From contig JBKQHO010000039.1 in assembly GCA_052267165.1 (NCBI GenBank), positions 62,001-126,000 on the forward strand: a stretch of DNA of 64,000 nt, in the 5' to 3' direction. Below, in pieces: positions 1 to 8,715 of this stretch; position 1 is the first letter of the stretch, and the number at the start of each line of letters is the position of its first letter. Source of the DNA: CAWICD01 sp052267165 (GTDB taxonomy: Bacteria; Vulcanimicrobiota; Vulcanimicrobiia; Vulcanimicrobiales; Vulcanimicrobiaceae). The position numbers and the translations under genes are program-made. The notes beneath the pieces are model-generated. The model was not told the origin of the DNA and searched no databases. It saw only the letters and a list, made by a program, of their open reading frames with translations.

Positions 1-494
1 GCGGCGCTTTCATCCGCGATCGATTGCTTGTAGTGCTCGTCGTCGATCAAATATTCGGCTTGACCGCGAACCCGAAGCGCAACAACGTTCTTCGGGTCGA
101 CGGCCAAAGCTGCCGTCTCGTCGGCGATCGCAGCGGCATAGTTGTGGAGCAAATCGTTCGCGTGACCGCGAGTCTCGAGCGCGAACGCGTCGTTCGGATC
201 GAGCGCCAAGGCCGTTGTTTCGTCGGCGACCGCGCCGGAATAGTCGTCGGACTCGTACTTGGCTGCACCGCGGTAGCGCAGGGCGGCTGGGTTCTTCGGA
301 TCCGCATCGAGCACGCGGTCGGCAGCTGCGATCGCCTCGACGAATTTCCCCGCTTCGTACAAGGCCTGGAAGCCTGGATCGCCGGCGGCGGCGCTGGCCC
401 CAGCAGCGGTCACTGCTACCAAGCCGGTGGAAGCGACGGCGCCTAAAAGGCAAAGCGCGGAAAGGCGGCGCTGCGGGTGAAGCCGGTGCGGCAC
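1..494 (-). CDS. Secreted tetratricopeptide-repeat protein (3' end beyond window)
   Basis: The minus frame from a GTG at 494 stays open to base 1. GGAAGGA lies about 9 bases upstream of that GTG. The first 40 or so residues look like a signal peptide: a basic start (MPHRLHPQRR), then a hydrophobic Ala/Leu/Val-rich stretch. After that come repeated units of about 34 residues, each containing a D-P-(K/N)-N turn (DADPKNPAALRYRGA, ALDPNDAFALETRGHA, AVDPKNVVALRVRGQA), which is the TPR signature. TPR proteins are protein-interaction scaffolds; the partner is unknown. Export is inferred from the leader only. The other-frame reading through this stretch is Arg-rich and looks like a shadow. The C-terminus cannot be seen. 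Confidence 0.75.
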   Translation of the reverse strand, partial: MPHRLHPQRRLSALCLLGAVASTGLVAVTAAGASAAAGDPGFQALYEAGKFVEAIAAADRVLDADPKNPAALRYRGAAKYESDDYSGAVADETTALALDPNDAFALETRGHANDLLHNYAAAIADETAALAVDPKNVVALRVRGQAEYLIDDEHYKQSIADESA

Positions 495-650
495 GTGGTC
501 AGTTCCTTCCGTTCAGCGAGCACGCGTGGGATGTAAGGACCTTCCTTGCATTAACCTCAACCGAGCAGCAAGTCGCGTAAGTGACTAGGCTGCCGTGCTT
601 CTGGAAGCCGCCCTCGGACTCCCGGAGCTTCGCCTGCCTGCGAAATGCGC

Positions 651-680
651 GAGGCGCCCCGGCATGTGCCGGAGCGCCTC
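651..680 (-). terminator. Hairpin downstream of the NHL lipoprotein gene
   Basis: A 14-bp inverted repeat with one mismatch (GAGGCGCCCCGGCA, loop TG, TGCCGGAGCGCCTC) lies about 22 bases beyond the lipoprotein stop. It has no clear T run, so it may stabilise the mRNA end rather than terminate intrinsically. Confidence 0.5.
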
Positions 681-702
681 CAAGTGAGTTCGCTACGGTG
701 GT

Positions 703-1791
703 TTACTGAACGGCCGGCCCGAACACGTCGCCCGCGGGCGCGTTCAGCGTCGTCGCTCCGCCGACGAGGAAGATGTTCGGAACGATCGCTCCACTCGTCC
801 CCAGCTGCTTTGTGCCGTAGATCGGCACGCCGAAGGGAGCGGCCGAGCTGATCGCCGAGAGATCGCCGAGGTTGTCGAACGCGAGGCCGTTGGGTGCGTT
901 GAGGGTCGTGCTTCCGCCGTCCGACGTGGGCGAGATCGTGAAGTTCGGAACCGGCGCCGCCCCGGCTCCGCCGCCGAGCTGCGTCGACAGGAACTCGACG
1001 ATGGTGAACGGCGCGTTGGCGTTGCTCGACCAGAGATTCCCGGCCGCGTCGAACACCAACGCCCAGGGCGCCTGAATCGAGTTCGCTCCGTTATCGTTGA
1101 GGACGTCGTGAGGCGCGAGCGTCTGCGTGCCCGTCAGGCCGGCGAGCGACGCTGCGGCGAAACCTTCGATCGACGTGCCGCCGTTGTTCGCCACCCACAG
1201 ATTGCCCGTGACCGGCGAGAACGCGATGCCCAGCGGACCGTTGAAGGGAATCGTCGAGGTGAGCGTCAGCGTCGGCGTGAGGTTGCCGCCGGTGGCAAGT
1301 TGAGCCGGCGTGAACTCGACGACTTCGTCGGCTTGGTTGTCAGCGACCCAGAAGTCGCCGTTCTTGTCGAAGACGCCCTGTTGCGGGAACTTAATGCCCG
1401 GATACGCGATCGTCTTGTTCGGCGTCGGGTTTCCGTGCGCGGCAAGCTGCGCGGGCGTGAACTCGTCGAGTGCCGGACCGACCGTCGAGCCGTTGCCGCC
1501 GTCGAGCACCCACAGATCGCCGTTCGCGTCGAACTGGACGCCTTGCGGCGCGCCGAAGCCCGTCGCGGTGTTGAGCGCGAGGTGCGGCGCCGGATCGCTG
1601 ACCCCGGCGGTGAGTTGGCTGGGGAGAAACTCGACGACGTTGGGCCCGTTTGCGATCCACAGCGCCGTGTTGATCGCGGGCGGAGTCGGCGTTACCTTCG
1701 GCGTGCTGCCGCCCCCACCGCAGCCGGCGAGAACGGAGCCGAGCACGGCGCACAGCGCCGCGCCCTTCGCCGCATTGAGGTTTCTGTTCAT
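703..1791 (-). CDS. NHL/SMP-30-like repeat lipoprotein
   Basis: 362 residues from the ATG at 1791, with AGGGA about 5 bases upstream. I prefer this start over the longer frame reaching 1914 because it opens directly into a lipoprotein signal peptide ending in the lipobox LAGC (Cys about residue 23), followed by a Gly/Ser/Thr/Pro linker. The rest is a chain of beta-propeller-like units with recurring motifs such as FDANGDLWV, FDKNGDFWVAD, GNLWVANN and FDAAGNLW, typical of NHL or SMP-30/gluconolactonase-like six-bladed propellers. Such proteins are usually binding or scaffolding modules at the cell surface. No catalytic residues can be assigned. It is probably monocistronic, with a hairpin behind it. 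Confidence 0.8.
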   Translation of the reverse strand: MNRNLNAAKGAALCAVLGSVLAGCGGGGSTPKVTPTPPAINTALWIANGPNVVEFLPSQLTAGVSDPAPHLALNTATGFGAPQGVQFDANGDLWVLDGGNGSTVGPALDEFTPAQLAAHGNPTPNKTIAYPGIKFPQQGVFDKNGDFWVADNQADEVVEFTPAQLATGGNLTPTLTLTSTIPFNGPLGIAFSPVTGNLWVANNGGTSIEGFAAASLAGLTGTQTLAPHDVLNDNGANSIQAPWALVFDAAGNLWSSNANAPFTIVEFLSTQLGGGAGAAPVPNFTISPTSDGGSTTLNAPNGLAFDNLGDLSAISSAAPFGVPIYGTKQLGTSGAIVPNIFLVGGATTLNAPAGDVFGPAVQ

Positions 1792-2222
1792 TCGTTCCCT
1801 CTCTCGATGGAAATGATAAATGAGCCACCGGACGTACGCGCGCACCGCGTCCGGTAGAGTGTCGGGGCCGCCGGCGATCGATGGGATGTCAGCAGAGCAG
1901 CAGCTACGCACCATAGACGAATCATCAAGCCGTTTGGCTCACTTCAGGCCGTGCGCCAGCTGGGAGCTGTCGCTAGCGCGATCTGTTAAGCACTAAACGA
2001 TGTCGCAGCGTTCAGGCAAGAACCGGGCCGCGAACTCGTCGGTTCGCTCCTCGGTAAGGAGGCGGTGCCGAGGACCGGGCGGACAGCTCGGCGGACTTGC
2101 AATCGGCTGTGCGAGCCGCGTGAGGTCGACCTACCGCTTGAACGCCTAGCTTTATGCTCTTAGCTGGAAATTGCCTGTCCTCGTCGAAACGGGCGCCAGA
2201 TAGGTGATAGAGAGGTAACAGA

Positions 2223-4658
2223 ATGTTTCTTCCCAGGCTTGCCGGGCAGATGTTGAACGTCTGGTCGGGGACGGTGCTGCGTCCGGTGCTCGCCGCTACC
2301 AACGGCGTGCCGGCCAAAGCCGGCGGCGCCGCGACGACGACCAACGGCGCATTGGCGGCGACCAACGGCAGCGCCACGCTGGCTGCGACCAACGGCGCGG
2401 CCGGCCGGAGCAATGGCTCGCCCGCGGAGCGTCCACCTGCCCCACGCACGGGGTTGCCCGCCGTTCCCGGACTCGGTTTGCCGACCCCCACCGCGTTCGG
2501 GCTGGCCGGCCAGGCCTGGGACTACTGGTTCGACCGCGTTCAGCGCTCGTGGTTGCTGCTCGACGTCATGCGCGAGCGCGGCAATGGTTTTGTCGAGCAC
2601 AGCGAGCAGGGGTTCCCGGCGCTTCTGACCTTCGACTTCGAGATGGTCCTCGATGGACGAACGCTCGAGCGTCCTGCCAACTATGGACTGTTGAAGATCG
2701 TTCCGCGCGAAGGCACCCTCACCGATCCGCACAAGCGGCCCTACGTCGTCGTCGACCCGCGCGCGGGCCACGGTCCGGGGGCGGGCGGCTTCAAAGAAGA
2801 TAGCCAGATCGGCATGGCCATGCGCGCCGGCCATCCCGTCTACTTCGTGACCTTCTATCGCGAGCCGGTCCCGGGACAGACGATCGCCGACGTCCACCAC
2901 GTCGAGACGATCTTCATGCATAAGGTTCGCGAGCTGCATCCCGACGCCAACAAGCCGGTCGTCATCGGCAACTGTCAAGGCGGTTGGGCCGTCGCGATTC
3001 TGTGCGCGGGCTCGCCCGACGTCTTCGGTCCGATCATCCTGGCCGGCGCGCCGCTCTCCTATTGGGCTGGCGGCGAGGGCGACAGCCCGGTGCGCTTCGT
3101 GGGCGGGCTCATGGGCGGCGCGTGGGTCGGCTCGCTCGGCGGCGACATCGCCAACGGACGCTTCGACGGCGCCAACGTCGTCTCGAACTTCGAGTCGATG
3201 AATCCCGGCAACTCGCTGTGGAGCAAGACGTACAACTTGTTCCGCAAAATCGATACCGAGGCCGAGCGCTATCTGCAATTCGAGAAGTGGTGGGGCGCGT
3301 TCTTCCTGGTGAACACCGAGGAGATGCGCTTCATCGTCAACGAGCTCTTCACCAGCAACAAGCTCGCGCAAGGCCGGCTCGTCAGCGAGCCCGGCCAAGA
3401 TCCGATCGACCTGCGCGACATCCGTTCGCCGATCGTCGTGTTCTGCTCGTGGGGCGACAACATCACGCCGCCCTATCAGGCGCTGCACTGGATCCTCGAC
3501 ACCTATCCCACCGACGAAGACCTGCTGGCCAACGAACAGACCATCATCTACATGCTGCACGACAAGGTCGGGCATCTGGGCATCTTCGTCTCGGGCGACG
3601 TCGCGCGCAAGGAGCACGCCGAAGTCATCCGCACGCTCGAGATGGTCGAGATGCTGCCGCCGGGGCTGTACGAGATGACCATCAGCGACCGGGAACCGAG
3701 CCATGCCGACGACGAACTGATCGCCCACCGCTATGCCGTCAAGTTCCACGAGCGCAAGCTGCAAGACATTCGCGACATGGGCGGCACGCCGCCGGACGAG
3801 AAGCCCTTCGAGACCGCCGCGCGCGTCTCGGAGTTCAACGAAAAGCTTTACCGCAAGTACGTCTCGCCCTGGGTGCGGATGGTCGCCAACGAACCTGTCG
3901 CGGCGCTCATGCGCACGCTGCATCCGGCGCGCATGCGCCAGTACCTCTTCTCCGACCGCATCAATCCGATGATGGGGCCGGTGAAGACGATCGCTGAGGA
4001 AGTTCGCAAGAACCGCCGCCCAGTCGCCGACGACAATGCCTTCGTCGCCCTCGAGCAGTCCTTCTCGGACTCACTGGTGGGCTGGCTCGACCTCTACCGC
4101 GACACGCGCGACAAGTCGCGCGAAAAGATGTTCAAGGCGTTCTACGGGCAGCCGCTAGTGCAACGAGCCTTCGGCGTCACCGGAGATCGCTCGACCGAAC
4201 GCGGCGACGAAGCCGAGCGGCGCGCGGCGATGGCCAAGAAGAGCGAGGAACTCAAGGCGCGCGACCTCGAAGGCGGAACGCTCGAAGCGTTCGTGCGCAT
4301 CTGCGCCTACATCCACAAAGGTCAGCCGGCGGCCGAGGAGCGGGGCTTCCGCGCGCTCAAGCAGATCTACAACGAGGCGCACGAAGACACACGCAAGACG
4401 TTGGTCGAGTTCAAGGACGCGGTCCGCGAACAGACTTTCCTGGTTCGCCTCGACGAAGACCGGGCGCTCGAGACGCTCCCAATTCTGCTCGCCGACCAGG
4501 AGCACCGGCTCGCGACCATCCACGCCGTGCGTCGGATGGAAAAGGCGATGCCGGTCGACCCCGAGCGCGAAGCCCGCATCCGCCGCGTCGAGGAGATCCT
4601 CGGCGTGCTCTTGCCCGCGGCGGCACCCGCCGAACTAGCCTCGGCGCCTTCGGAATAG
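2223..4658 (+). CDS. DUF3141 family alpha/beta hydrolase, PHA synthase-like
   Basis: 811 residues, with GAGAGGTAA before the ATG. From about residue 120 it matches what I know of the DUF3141 family, a PHA-synthase-related alpha/beta fold of unknown substrate. The nucleophile elbow is G-N-C-Q-G-G (Cys251), a Cys in the place used by PHA synthases. An Asp in SWGDNITPP and a His in KVGHLGIF are the likely remaining triad residues. Residues 25-65 form a low-complexity leader with repeated TNG units. The C-terminal 250 residues are helical and charged. Its role may be in PHA or short-chain acyl metabolism, inferred from the fold and from two true synthases 18 kb away. A strong terminator follows, so it is probably transcribed alone. 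Confidence 0.85.
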   Translation: MFLPRLAGQMLNVWSGTVLRPVLAATNGVPAKAGGAATTTNGALAATNGSATLAATNGAAGRSNGSPAERPPAPRTGLPAVPGLGLPTPTAFGLAGQAWDYWFDRVQRSWLLLDVMRERGNGFVEHSEQGFPALLTFDFEMVLDGRTLERPANYGLLKIVPREGTLTDPHKRPYVVVDPRAGHGPGAGGFKEDSQIGMAMRAGHPVYFVTFYREPVPGQTIADVHHVETIFMHKVRELHPDANKPVVIGNCQGGWAVAILCAGSPDVFGPIILAGAPLSYWAGGEGDSPVRFVGGLMGGAWVGSLGGDIANGRFDGANVVSNFESMNPGNSLWSKTYNLFRKIDTEAERYLQFEKWWGAFFLVNTEEMRFIVNELFTSNKLAQGRLVSEPGQDPIDLRDIRSPIVVFCSWGDNITPPYQALHWILDTYPTDEDLLANEQTIIYMLHDKVGHLGIFVSGDVARKEHAEVIRTLEMVEMLPPGLYEMTISDREPSHADDELIAHRYAVKFHERKLQDIRDMGGTPPDEKPFETAARVSEFNEKLYRKYVSPWVRMVANEPVAALMRTLHPARMRQYLFSDRINPMMGPVKTIAEEVRKNRRPVADDNAFVALEQSFSDSLVGWLDLYRDTRDKSREKMFKAFYGQPLVQRAFGVTGDRSTERGDEAERRAAMAKKSEELKARDLEGGTLEAFVRICAYIHKGQPAAEERGFRALKQIYNEAHEDTRKTLVEFKDAVREQTFLVRLDEDRALETLPILLADQEHRLATIHAVRRMEKAMPVDPEREARIRRVEEILGVLLPAAAPAELASAPSE

Positions 4659-4681
4659 CCTTCGCTCCCGAATCGTAAGCG

Positions 4682-4714
4682 GAGAAGCCCGCGCGAGCGG
4701 GCTTCTCTTCATTT
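4682..4714 (+). terminator. Rho-independent terminator after the DUF3141 gene
   Basis: A perfect 11-bp stem (GAGAAGCCCGC / GCGGGCTTCTC) with a GCGA tetraloop, followed by TTCATTT, 24 bases after the stop codon. Confidence 0.85.
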
Positions 4715-4774
4715 CGAGCGTCCCGGCCATATCGCCCCAGATTGCGGGTTAGGCGGTGCCTCGGCGGGGCGAGG

Positions 4775-5308
4775 CTAGGGTTTCAGCGAGAAGCGGAGTT
4801 CCGCTAGCGTGATCGCTTCGATGCAGCCGTCGGTGCTTACCCGGGTTTCCGCGTATCGTGCAGCCGACGGGCGAGCGTATGCAGTGATCGTATCGCTGCC
4901 CGGCTCCACGATCCAATACTCCGGCACGCAATAGCGAGCGTACAATTCGAGTTTCGGCCCCGGATCGACATCCGACGACGATGGAGAGACGACCTCGACC
5001 ACGAGGCTGGGAGCACCTTGGATATTCTTCGGGCCGATGATCGACAAGCGTTCGGCTTCGATGTAGAGCACATCGGGCTGCACGGCGTCCGTCGACGCAA
5101 AAACCACGTCAACGGGCGAGACGAGCGCCTCGCCGCCCCGGCTCCGCGCATATGCATCGAGCACCATGTAAACTCTGCCAACGACGCGCTGATGAACCGG
5201 CGACGGCGCAGGCGTCACGTAGAGATCTCCTCCGAGCAATTCCCGCCTAAGCCCATCCTCCGGGACGGCTTGGAGTTGGTCATAGGTGAGGACCGTGCGA
5301 GCGATCAT
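4775..5308 (-). CDS. Uma2 family (DUF820) restriction-endonuclease-fold protein
   Basis: 177 residues. It shows the Uma2/DUF820 layout: an N-terminal YDQLQAVPEDG, a glycine-rich ELLGGDLYVTPAPSPVHQ segment, then VQPDVLYI, VVEVVSPSSSD and YCVPEYWIVEP. The acidic residues and E-V-V-S-P-S-S form the PD-(D/E)XK-like site. The family is common in high-GC and cyanobacterial genomes, often in many copies, and its function is not established. A remnant of a second copy lies at 41056-41184. It stands alone between a terminator and zwf. Confidence 0.85.
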   Translation of the reverse strand: MIARTVLTYDQLQAVPEDGLRRELLGGDLYVTPAPSPVHQRVVGRVYMVLDAYARSRGGEALVSPVDVVFASTDAVQPDVLYIEAERLSIIGPKNIQGAPSLVVEVVSPSSSDVDPGPKLELYARYCVPEYWIVEPGSDTITAYARPSAARYAETRVSTDGCIEAITLAELRFSLKP

Positions 5309-5505
5309 CTCACCCTTCTTTCGCCACAGCGACGTTCCATCCGCCTCGAGGATCGGCCGGCACAGGCGTTTGCGGGGGCCCCGTCGCCGTTGCGAATCGC
5401 CGGATCGTGTCCACCACGCGCTAGGCCGTAGCCATGCCGAGCTAGCGGTTCAGACGGGGGAACCGTGAAGGCAAGAGCGACCCGAGTCGAGGGAATGAGG
5501 TATCC

Positions 5506-6885
5506 GTGGCACGACCGTTTGACTGCGACGCATTGGTCTTCTTCGGAGCGACAGGGGATCTCGCAGCCAAGCAGATCTTCCCGGCGCTGCAAGGTCTGGT
5601 GAAAGACGAAGGGCTCGACGTGCCGATCGTCGGCATCGCCAGAGCGGGCTGGAACCTCGAACGCCTGACGGACCGCGCGAAGGAGAGCATCGAGAAGCAC
5701 GGCAGCTTCGATCCGGACTCCTTCGCCAAGCTCGCCGGCCTTCTGCGGTACGTGCACGGCGACTACGACGACCCCTCGACGTTTACGCGCCTGCGCCGGA
5801 CGCTGGGCAACGCCAGCCGTCCGCTCCACTATCTCGCGATTCCGCCAAGCCTTTTCGAACAAGTGACGCAGCAGCTGGCGCAATCCGGTTGCGCGCGCAA
5901 CGCCCGGGTCGTGATCGAGAAGCCTTTCGGCCACGACCTCGCGTCGGCGCAGGAGCTCAACGCGACGCTGCACCGCTACTTTTCCGAAGATCAGATCTTC
6001 CGCATCGACCACTACCTCGGAAAAGAGCCCGTGCAGAACATGCTCTACACGCGCTTCGCGAATCCCGTTTTCGAGCCGCTCTGGAATCGCAACTTCGTCG
6101 CCAGCATCCAGATAACGATGGCGGAAGAATTCGGCGTCGCGGACCGAGGCCGTTTCTACGACGAGACCGGCGCGTTGCGCGACGTAGTCCAGAACCACAT
6201 GCTCCAGCTGCTCGCCAATCTGACGATGGATCCGCCGAGCGGAGAAGGCTGCGACGCGACTCGCGATCAGAAGGCGAACCTGCTGAGGTCCGTCGCTGCG
6301 CTGCGGCCCGAAGACACGGTGCGCGGTCAATATCACGGCTACCGCAAGGTTCCCGGCGTCGCGCCCGGCTCGAACGTCGAAACGTTCGTCGCCGTCAAGC
6401 TGTCGATCGATACCTGGCGTTGGGCCGGCGTCCCCGTCTTCATCCGAGCCGGAAAGTGTTTGCCCGCTACCATGACGGAGATCTTCGTCGAGTTCCGGCG
6501 GCCGCCGCGCGAAACGTTCGGCGAGATCGTCCCGAACACGTCGGCCCACATGCGCTTCAGGATCAGCCCCGACATTCACATCGGGCTTGGAACGCGCATG
6601 AAAGTCCCCGGCGACCGTATGATCGGAAGCGACGTCGAGCTGAGCCTCAAGCGCGAGGAGGCCGACGACATGCCGCCCTATCAGCGCCTGCTCGGCGACG
6701 CGATGCGCGGCACGGAAGACCTCTTCGCTCGTCAAGATCAAGTCGAAGCGCAGTGGCGCATCGTCGATCCGATTCTGGGCGACAGTGCGCCCGTGTACAC
6801 CTACGAGCCGGACACGTGGGGACCCGACGAAGCGCAACGGTTGATCGGCGCGGACGGCCCATGGCGCGATCCGCGAGCGGCCTAA
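5506..6885 (+). CDS. zwf: Glucose-6-phosphate 1-dehydrogenase
   Basis: 459 residues, GTG start. It oxidises glucose-6-phosphate to 6-phosphogluconolactone with NADP+, the entry to the oxidative pentose phosphate pathway and a main source of NADPH, which PHA synthesis consumes. The dinucleotide-binding motif GATGDLAAKQIFPAL lies at the N-terminus. The family active-site signature RIDHYLGKE starts at residue 166. The length is slightly shorter than the usual 480-510. The last 25 bases overlap the following GH130-like gene in another frame, so the two are probably cotranscribed. Confidence 0.95.
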   Translation: MARPFDCDALVFFGATGDLAAKQIFPALQGLVKDEGLDVPIVGIARAGWNLERLTDRAKESIEKHGSFDPDSFAKLAGLLRYVHGDYDDPSTFTRLRRTLGNASRPLHYLAIPPSLFEQVTQQLAQSGCARNARVVIEKPFGHDLASAQELNATLHRYFSEDQIFRIDHYLGKEPVQNMLYTRFANPVFEPLWNRNFVASIQITMAEEFGVADRGRFYDETGALRDVVQNHMLQLLANLTMDPPSGEGCDATRDQKANLLRSVAALRPEDTVRGQYHGYRKVPGVAPGSNVETFVAVKLSIDTWRWAGVPVFIRAGKCLPATMTEIFVEFRRPPRETFGEIVPNTSAHMRFRISPDIHIGLGTRMKVPGDRMIGSDVELSLKREEADDMPPYQRLLGDAMRGTEDLFARQDQVEAQWRIVDPILGDSAPVYTYEPDTWGPDEAQRLIGADGPWRDPRAA

Positions 6886-7940
6886 ACCTGAGCTCCCCGC
6901 AGCTCGCGCCCCGTTTCGTCCGGCTCGGGATCAGCCTCAGGCCGGACCACTCGAGCCAGGAGCGCGAAGGTATTCTCAATCCGGCGTGCGCGCGTCTGCG
7001 CGACGGCAGCTTGCGGCTCTATCCGCGCATGGTCGCGCCGGGAAACGTGTCACGCATCGGTTCGTTCCGCGCGACCGAAGGAACCGACGGCGCCGTGCGC
7101 TTCGAGCAACGTGGCTACGCGCTCGAACCCCACGCTCCGTATGAGTTCCGCAACCGGCCCGGCGGTTACGGCTGCGAGGATCCGCGCGTAACGTTCGTCG
7201 CCGCAATCGACCGCTACGTCATGGCCTACGTTGCGTTCGGCCCGCGCGGTCCTCAGGTCGCAATCGCGATCTCGGAAGACGGGCTGAGCTGGCAGCGCCT
7301 GGGCCTCATGCACTTCGGCAAGAGCGACGTGCCCGTCGCCGATAAGGATGCGGCGTTCTTTTCGGAGCCCGTGCGCTCGCCGAGTGGAGAGCTTTCGCTT
7401 GCATTCTATCACCGCCCCACGCTGCGCATTTCCGTTCGCAAAGGCCAGCGAGCCGTCACGCATCTCGAGGCGATGCCGCCGCAGCTGCGCGAAGGGATCG
7501 CGCTCGGTTACGTGTCGCTCGAGGCGGCGCAGGAGGATGTCCGTTCGCTGTGCACGGTCGCCGAGACGCACCGCCTGGAGATGCCGCCGGCTTCCTGGGG
7601 CACGATCAAGGTAGGCGCGGGAACGCGGCCCGTGCGGGTGCGCGAAGGTTGGCTCGCCGTCATCCACGGCGTCGACCCGTTGCAACGTCCGAGCGGTCGA
7701 GCTCGCCTGCGATACTGCGCGGGGCTGATCGTGCACGACGCCGAGCGCCTCGACCGCGTCATCTATCGTTCGGCGGACCCGCTGTTCGTTCCGGAAGCAC
7801 CCGAGGAGCTGAGGGGAACGGTGGGCCACGTCGTGTTCCCCACCGGCATAGATCCTCACGAGGACAAACGCGCCTTCGACATCTATTACGGCATGGCCGA
7901 TTTCGCGATCGGACGAGGGCGGCTGACACTCGACCCCTAG
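6861..7940 (+). CDS. GH130-type glycosidase/phosphorylase
   Basis: 359 residues from the ATG at 6861, inside the end of zwf. I reject the longer frame back to 5889 because it is a zwf shadow. It shows the five-bladed beta-propeller pattern of the GH130 family: GILNPACARLRDG, a YRMVAPGNVSRIG-like blade, GYGCEDPRVTFV, SEDGLSWQRLG and a late TGIDPHEDK. GH130 enzymes phosphorolyse or hydrolyse beta-mannosides, but the substrate cannot be read from the sequence. Coupling to zwf suggests feeding hexose phosphate into central metabolism, which is inference. It has no signal peptide, so it is cytoplasmic. Confidence 0.75.
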   Translation: MARSASGLNLSSPQLAPRFVRLGISLRPDHSSQEREGILNPACARLRDGSLRLYPRMVAPGNVSRIGSFRATEGTDGAVRFEQRGYALEPHAPYEFRNRPGGYGCEDPRVTFVAAIDRYVMAYVAFGPRGPQVAIAISEDGLSWQRLGLMHFGKSDVPVADKDAAFFSEPVRSPSGELSLAFYHRPTLRISVRKGQRAVTHLEAMPPQLREGIALGYVSLEAAQEDVRSLCTVAETHRLEMPPASWGTIKVGAGTRPVRVREGWLAVIHGVDPLQRPSGRARLRYCAGLIVHDAERLDRVIYRSADPLFVPEAPEELRGTVGHVVFPTGIDPHEDKRAFDIYYGMADFAIGRGRLTLDP

Positions 7941-7945
7941 CAGGG

Positions 7946-8305
7946 TCATGCTTCGATCACGCCGAGCTTCGCTGCAACCTTTTCGAGAGACTTGTCGAGA
8001 GTCCATAGGTGGCAGTTCGAGAGCAGCGTCGAGGCCAGTAGGTGGCAATCGATCAAACCCAGCCCCTTTCCCCAAAGCACCTGACCGTCGATCAAATAGA
8101 GTACCGCCTGGTGATCCACAGAGATCACGGACGGCAAGGCCTCGAGCCCTTGCAGAATACGAGCTCGACCGCGAAGATTACCGCAGGCGAGCTCGCCGAC
8201 GACGAACGGATGTGTCAGAACGAGCTCCTGTTCGAGCATCTCGCTAAGCTTTGCATTGCCGAAGCGAAAGTGGTCTATCCAGACAGACGTATCGACAAGG
8301 ATCAT
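7946..8305 (-). CDS. vapC: VapC-type PIN-domain toxin RNase
   Basis: 119 residues, full length for VapC. The four acidic metal-binding positions of a PIN ribonuclease are present: Asp5 (VDTSVWIDHF), Glu39 (GELACGN), Asp86 (LIDCHLLA) and Asp104 (TLDKSL). VapC toxins cut tRNA or rRNA and are held inactive by VapB. The start codon overlaps the end of the upstream antitoxin gene by 4 bases (ATGA), the usual coupled arrangement. Confidence 0.93.
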   Translation of the reverse strand: MILVDTSVWIDHFRFGNAKLSEMLEQELVLTHPFVVGELACGNLRGRARILQGLEALPSVISVDHQAVLYLIDGQVLWGKGLGLIDCHLLASTLLSNCHLWTLDKSLEKVAAKLGVIEA

Positions 8306-8508
8306 TTACCGCCAGATCCGCGTCGCCTTGGAATTGGGCGGAGCCTTGGCTCGGTTCCGCCCAAAGCAGCGAGACGTTTCGCCGACTCGCGAGCGATCAA
8401 CGCCTGCAAGCCGGCATGCACCAGCGCCGTCTTCTCGCGGATGCCTGTCAGTTCTCGCGCTCGGTCGATGAGCGAATCGTCGAGGATCAAAGTCGTTCGC
8501 ATATGCAT
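8302..8508 (-). CDS. vapB: VapB-type antitoxin
   Basis: 68 residues. The N-terminal MRTTLILDDSLIDRARELTG is a ribbon-helix-helix DNA-binding motif of the type found in VapB antitoxins that pair with PIN toxins. The C-terminal Arg/Pro/Gly tail would wrap the toxin. An alternative ATG lies two codons in (8502). The start region overlaps a set of TATGCATA repeats, consistent with autoregulation. Confidence 0.9.
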   Translation of the reverse strand: MHMRTTLILDDSLIDRARELTGIREKTALVHAGLQALIARESAKRLAALGGTEPRLRPIPRRRGSGGK

Positions 8509-8533
8509 TATTATGCATAATTTATATGCATAT
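8501..8533. promoter_or_regulatory. Repeated TATGCATA operator of vapBC
   Basis: Three copies of the palindrome TATGCAT(A) occur at 8502-8508, 8512-8519 and 8525-8532, overlapping the vapB start codon. The AT-rich block stands out against its GC-rich surroundings. Ribbon-helix-helix antitoxins bind short palindromes here with their toxin, so this is a likely autorepression site. Confidence 0.65.
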
Positions 8534-8715
8534 TGTCAAGTCCGCAGCCCTGCATTCGACGCCGTGGACATGATGCCTCAGGCGTCGTGCAGGCGACCAC
8601 GCTAAGACCTCAATCTCTGGCTCGCCGAAACTGACCCACGTATGATTGGCAGATACGCTCCATGACGCCATCGTCAGAGCGCACGACGTCGTCGCTAAAG
8701 CGATCTTCAGGCCGG

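Noticed and set aside
1915..2222. 308-base gap upstream of the DUF3141 gene
   Set aside because: No gene, RNA structure or clear promoter boxes seen; the minus frame crossing it (2012-2491) is a shadow.
2160..3923. 587-residue minus frame opposite the DUF3141 gene
   Set aside because: Composition of an antisense shadow (Asp/Val/Arg/His rich); the plus-strand gene has the catalytic motifs and a ribosome-binding site.
5305..6837. 510-residue minus frame opposite zwf
   Set aside because: Antisense of a clear glucose-6-phosphate dehydrogenase; no recognisable motif.
8509..8715. Possible extra gene between vapB and marC
   Set aside because: No open frame with coding character or homology; treated as intergenic.
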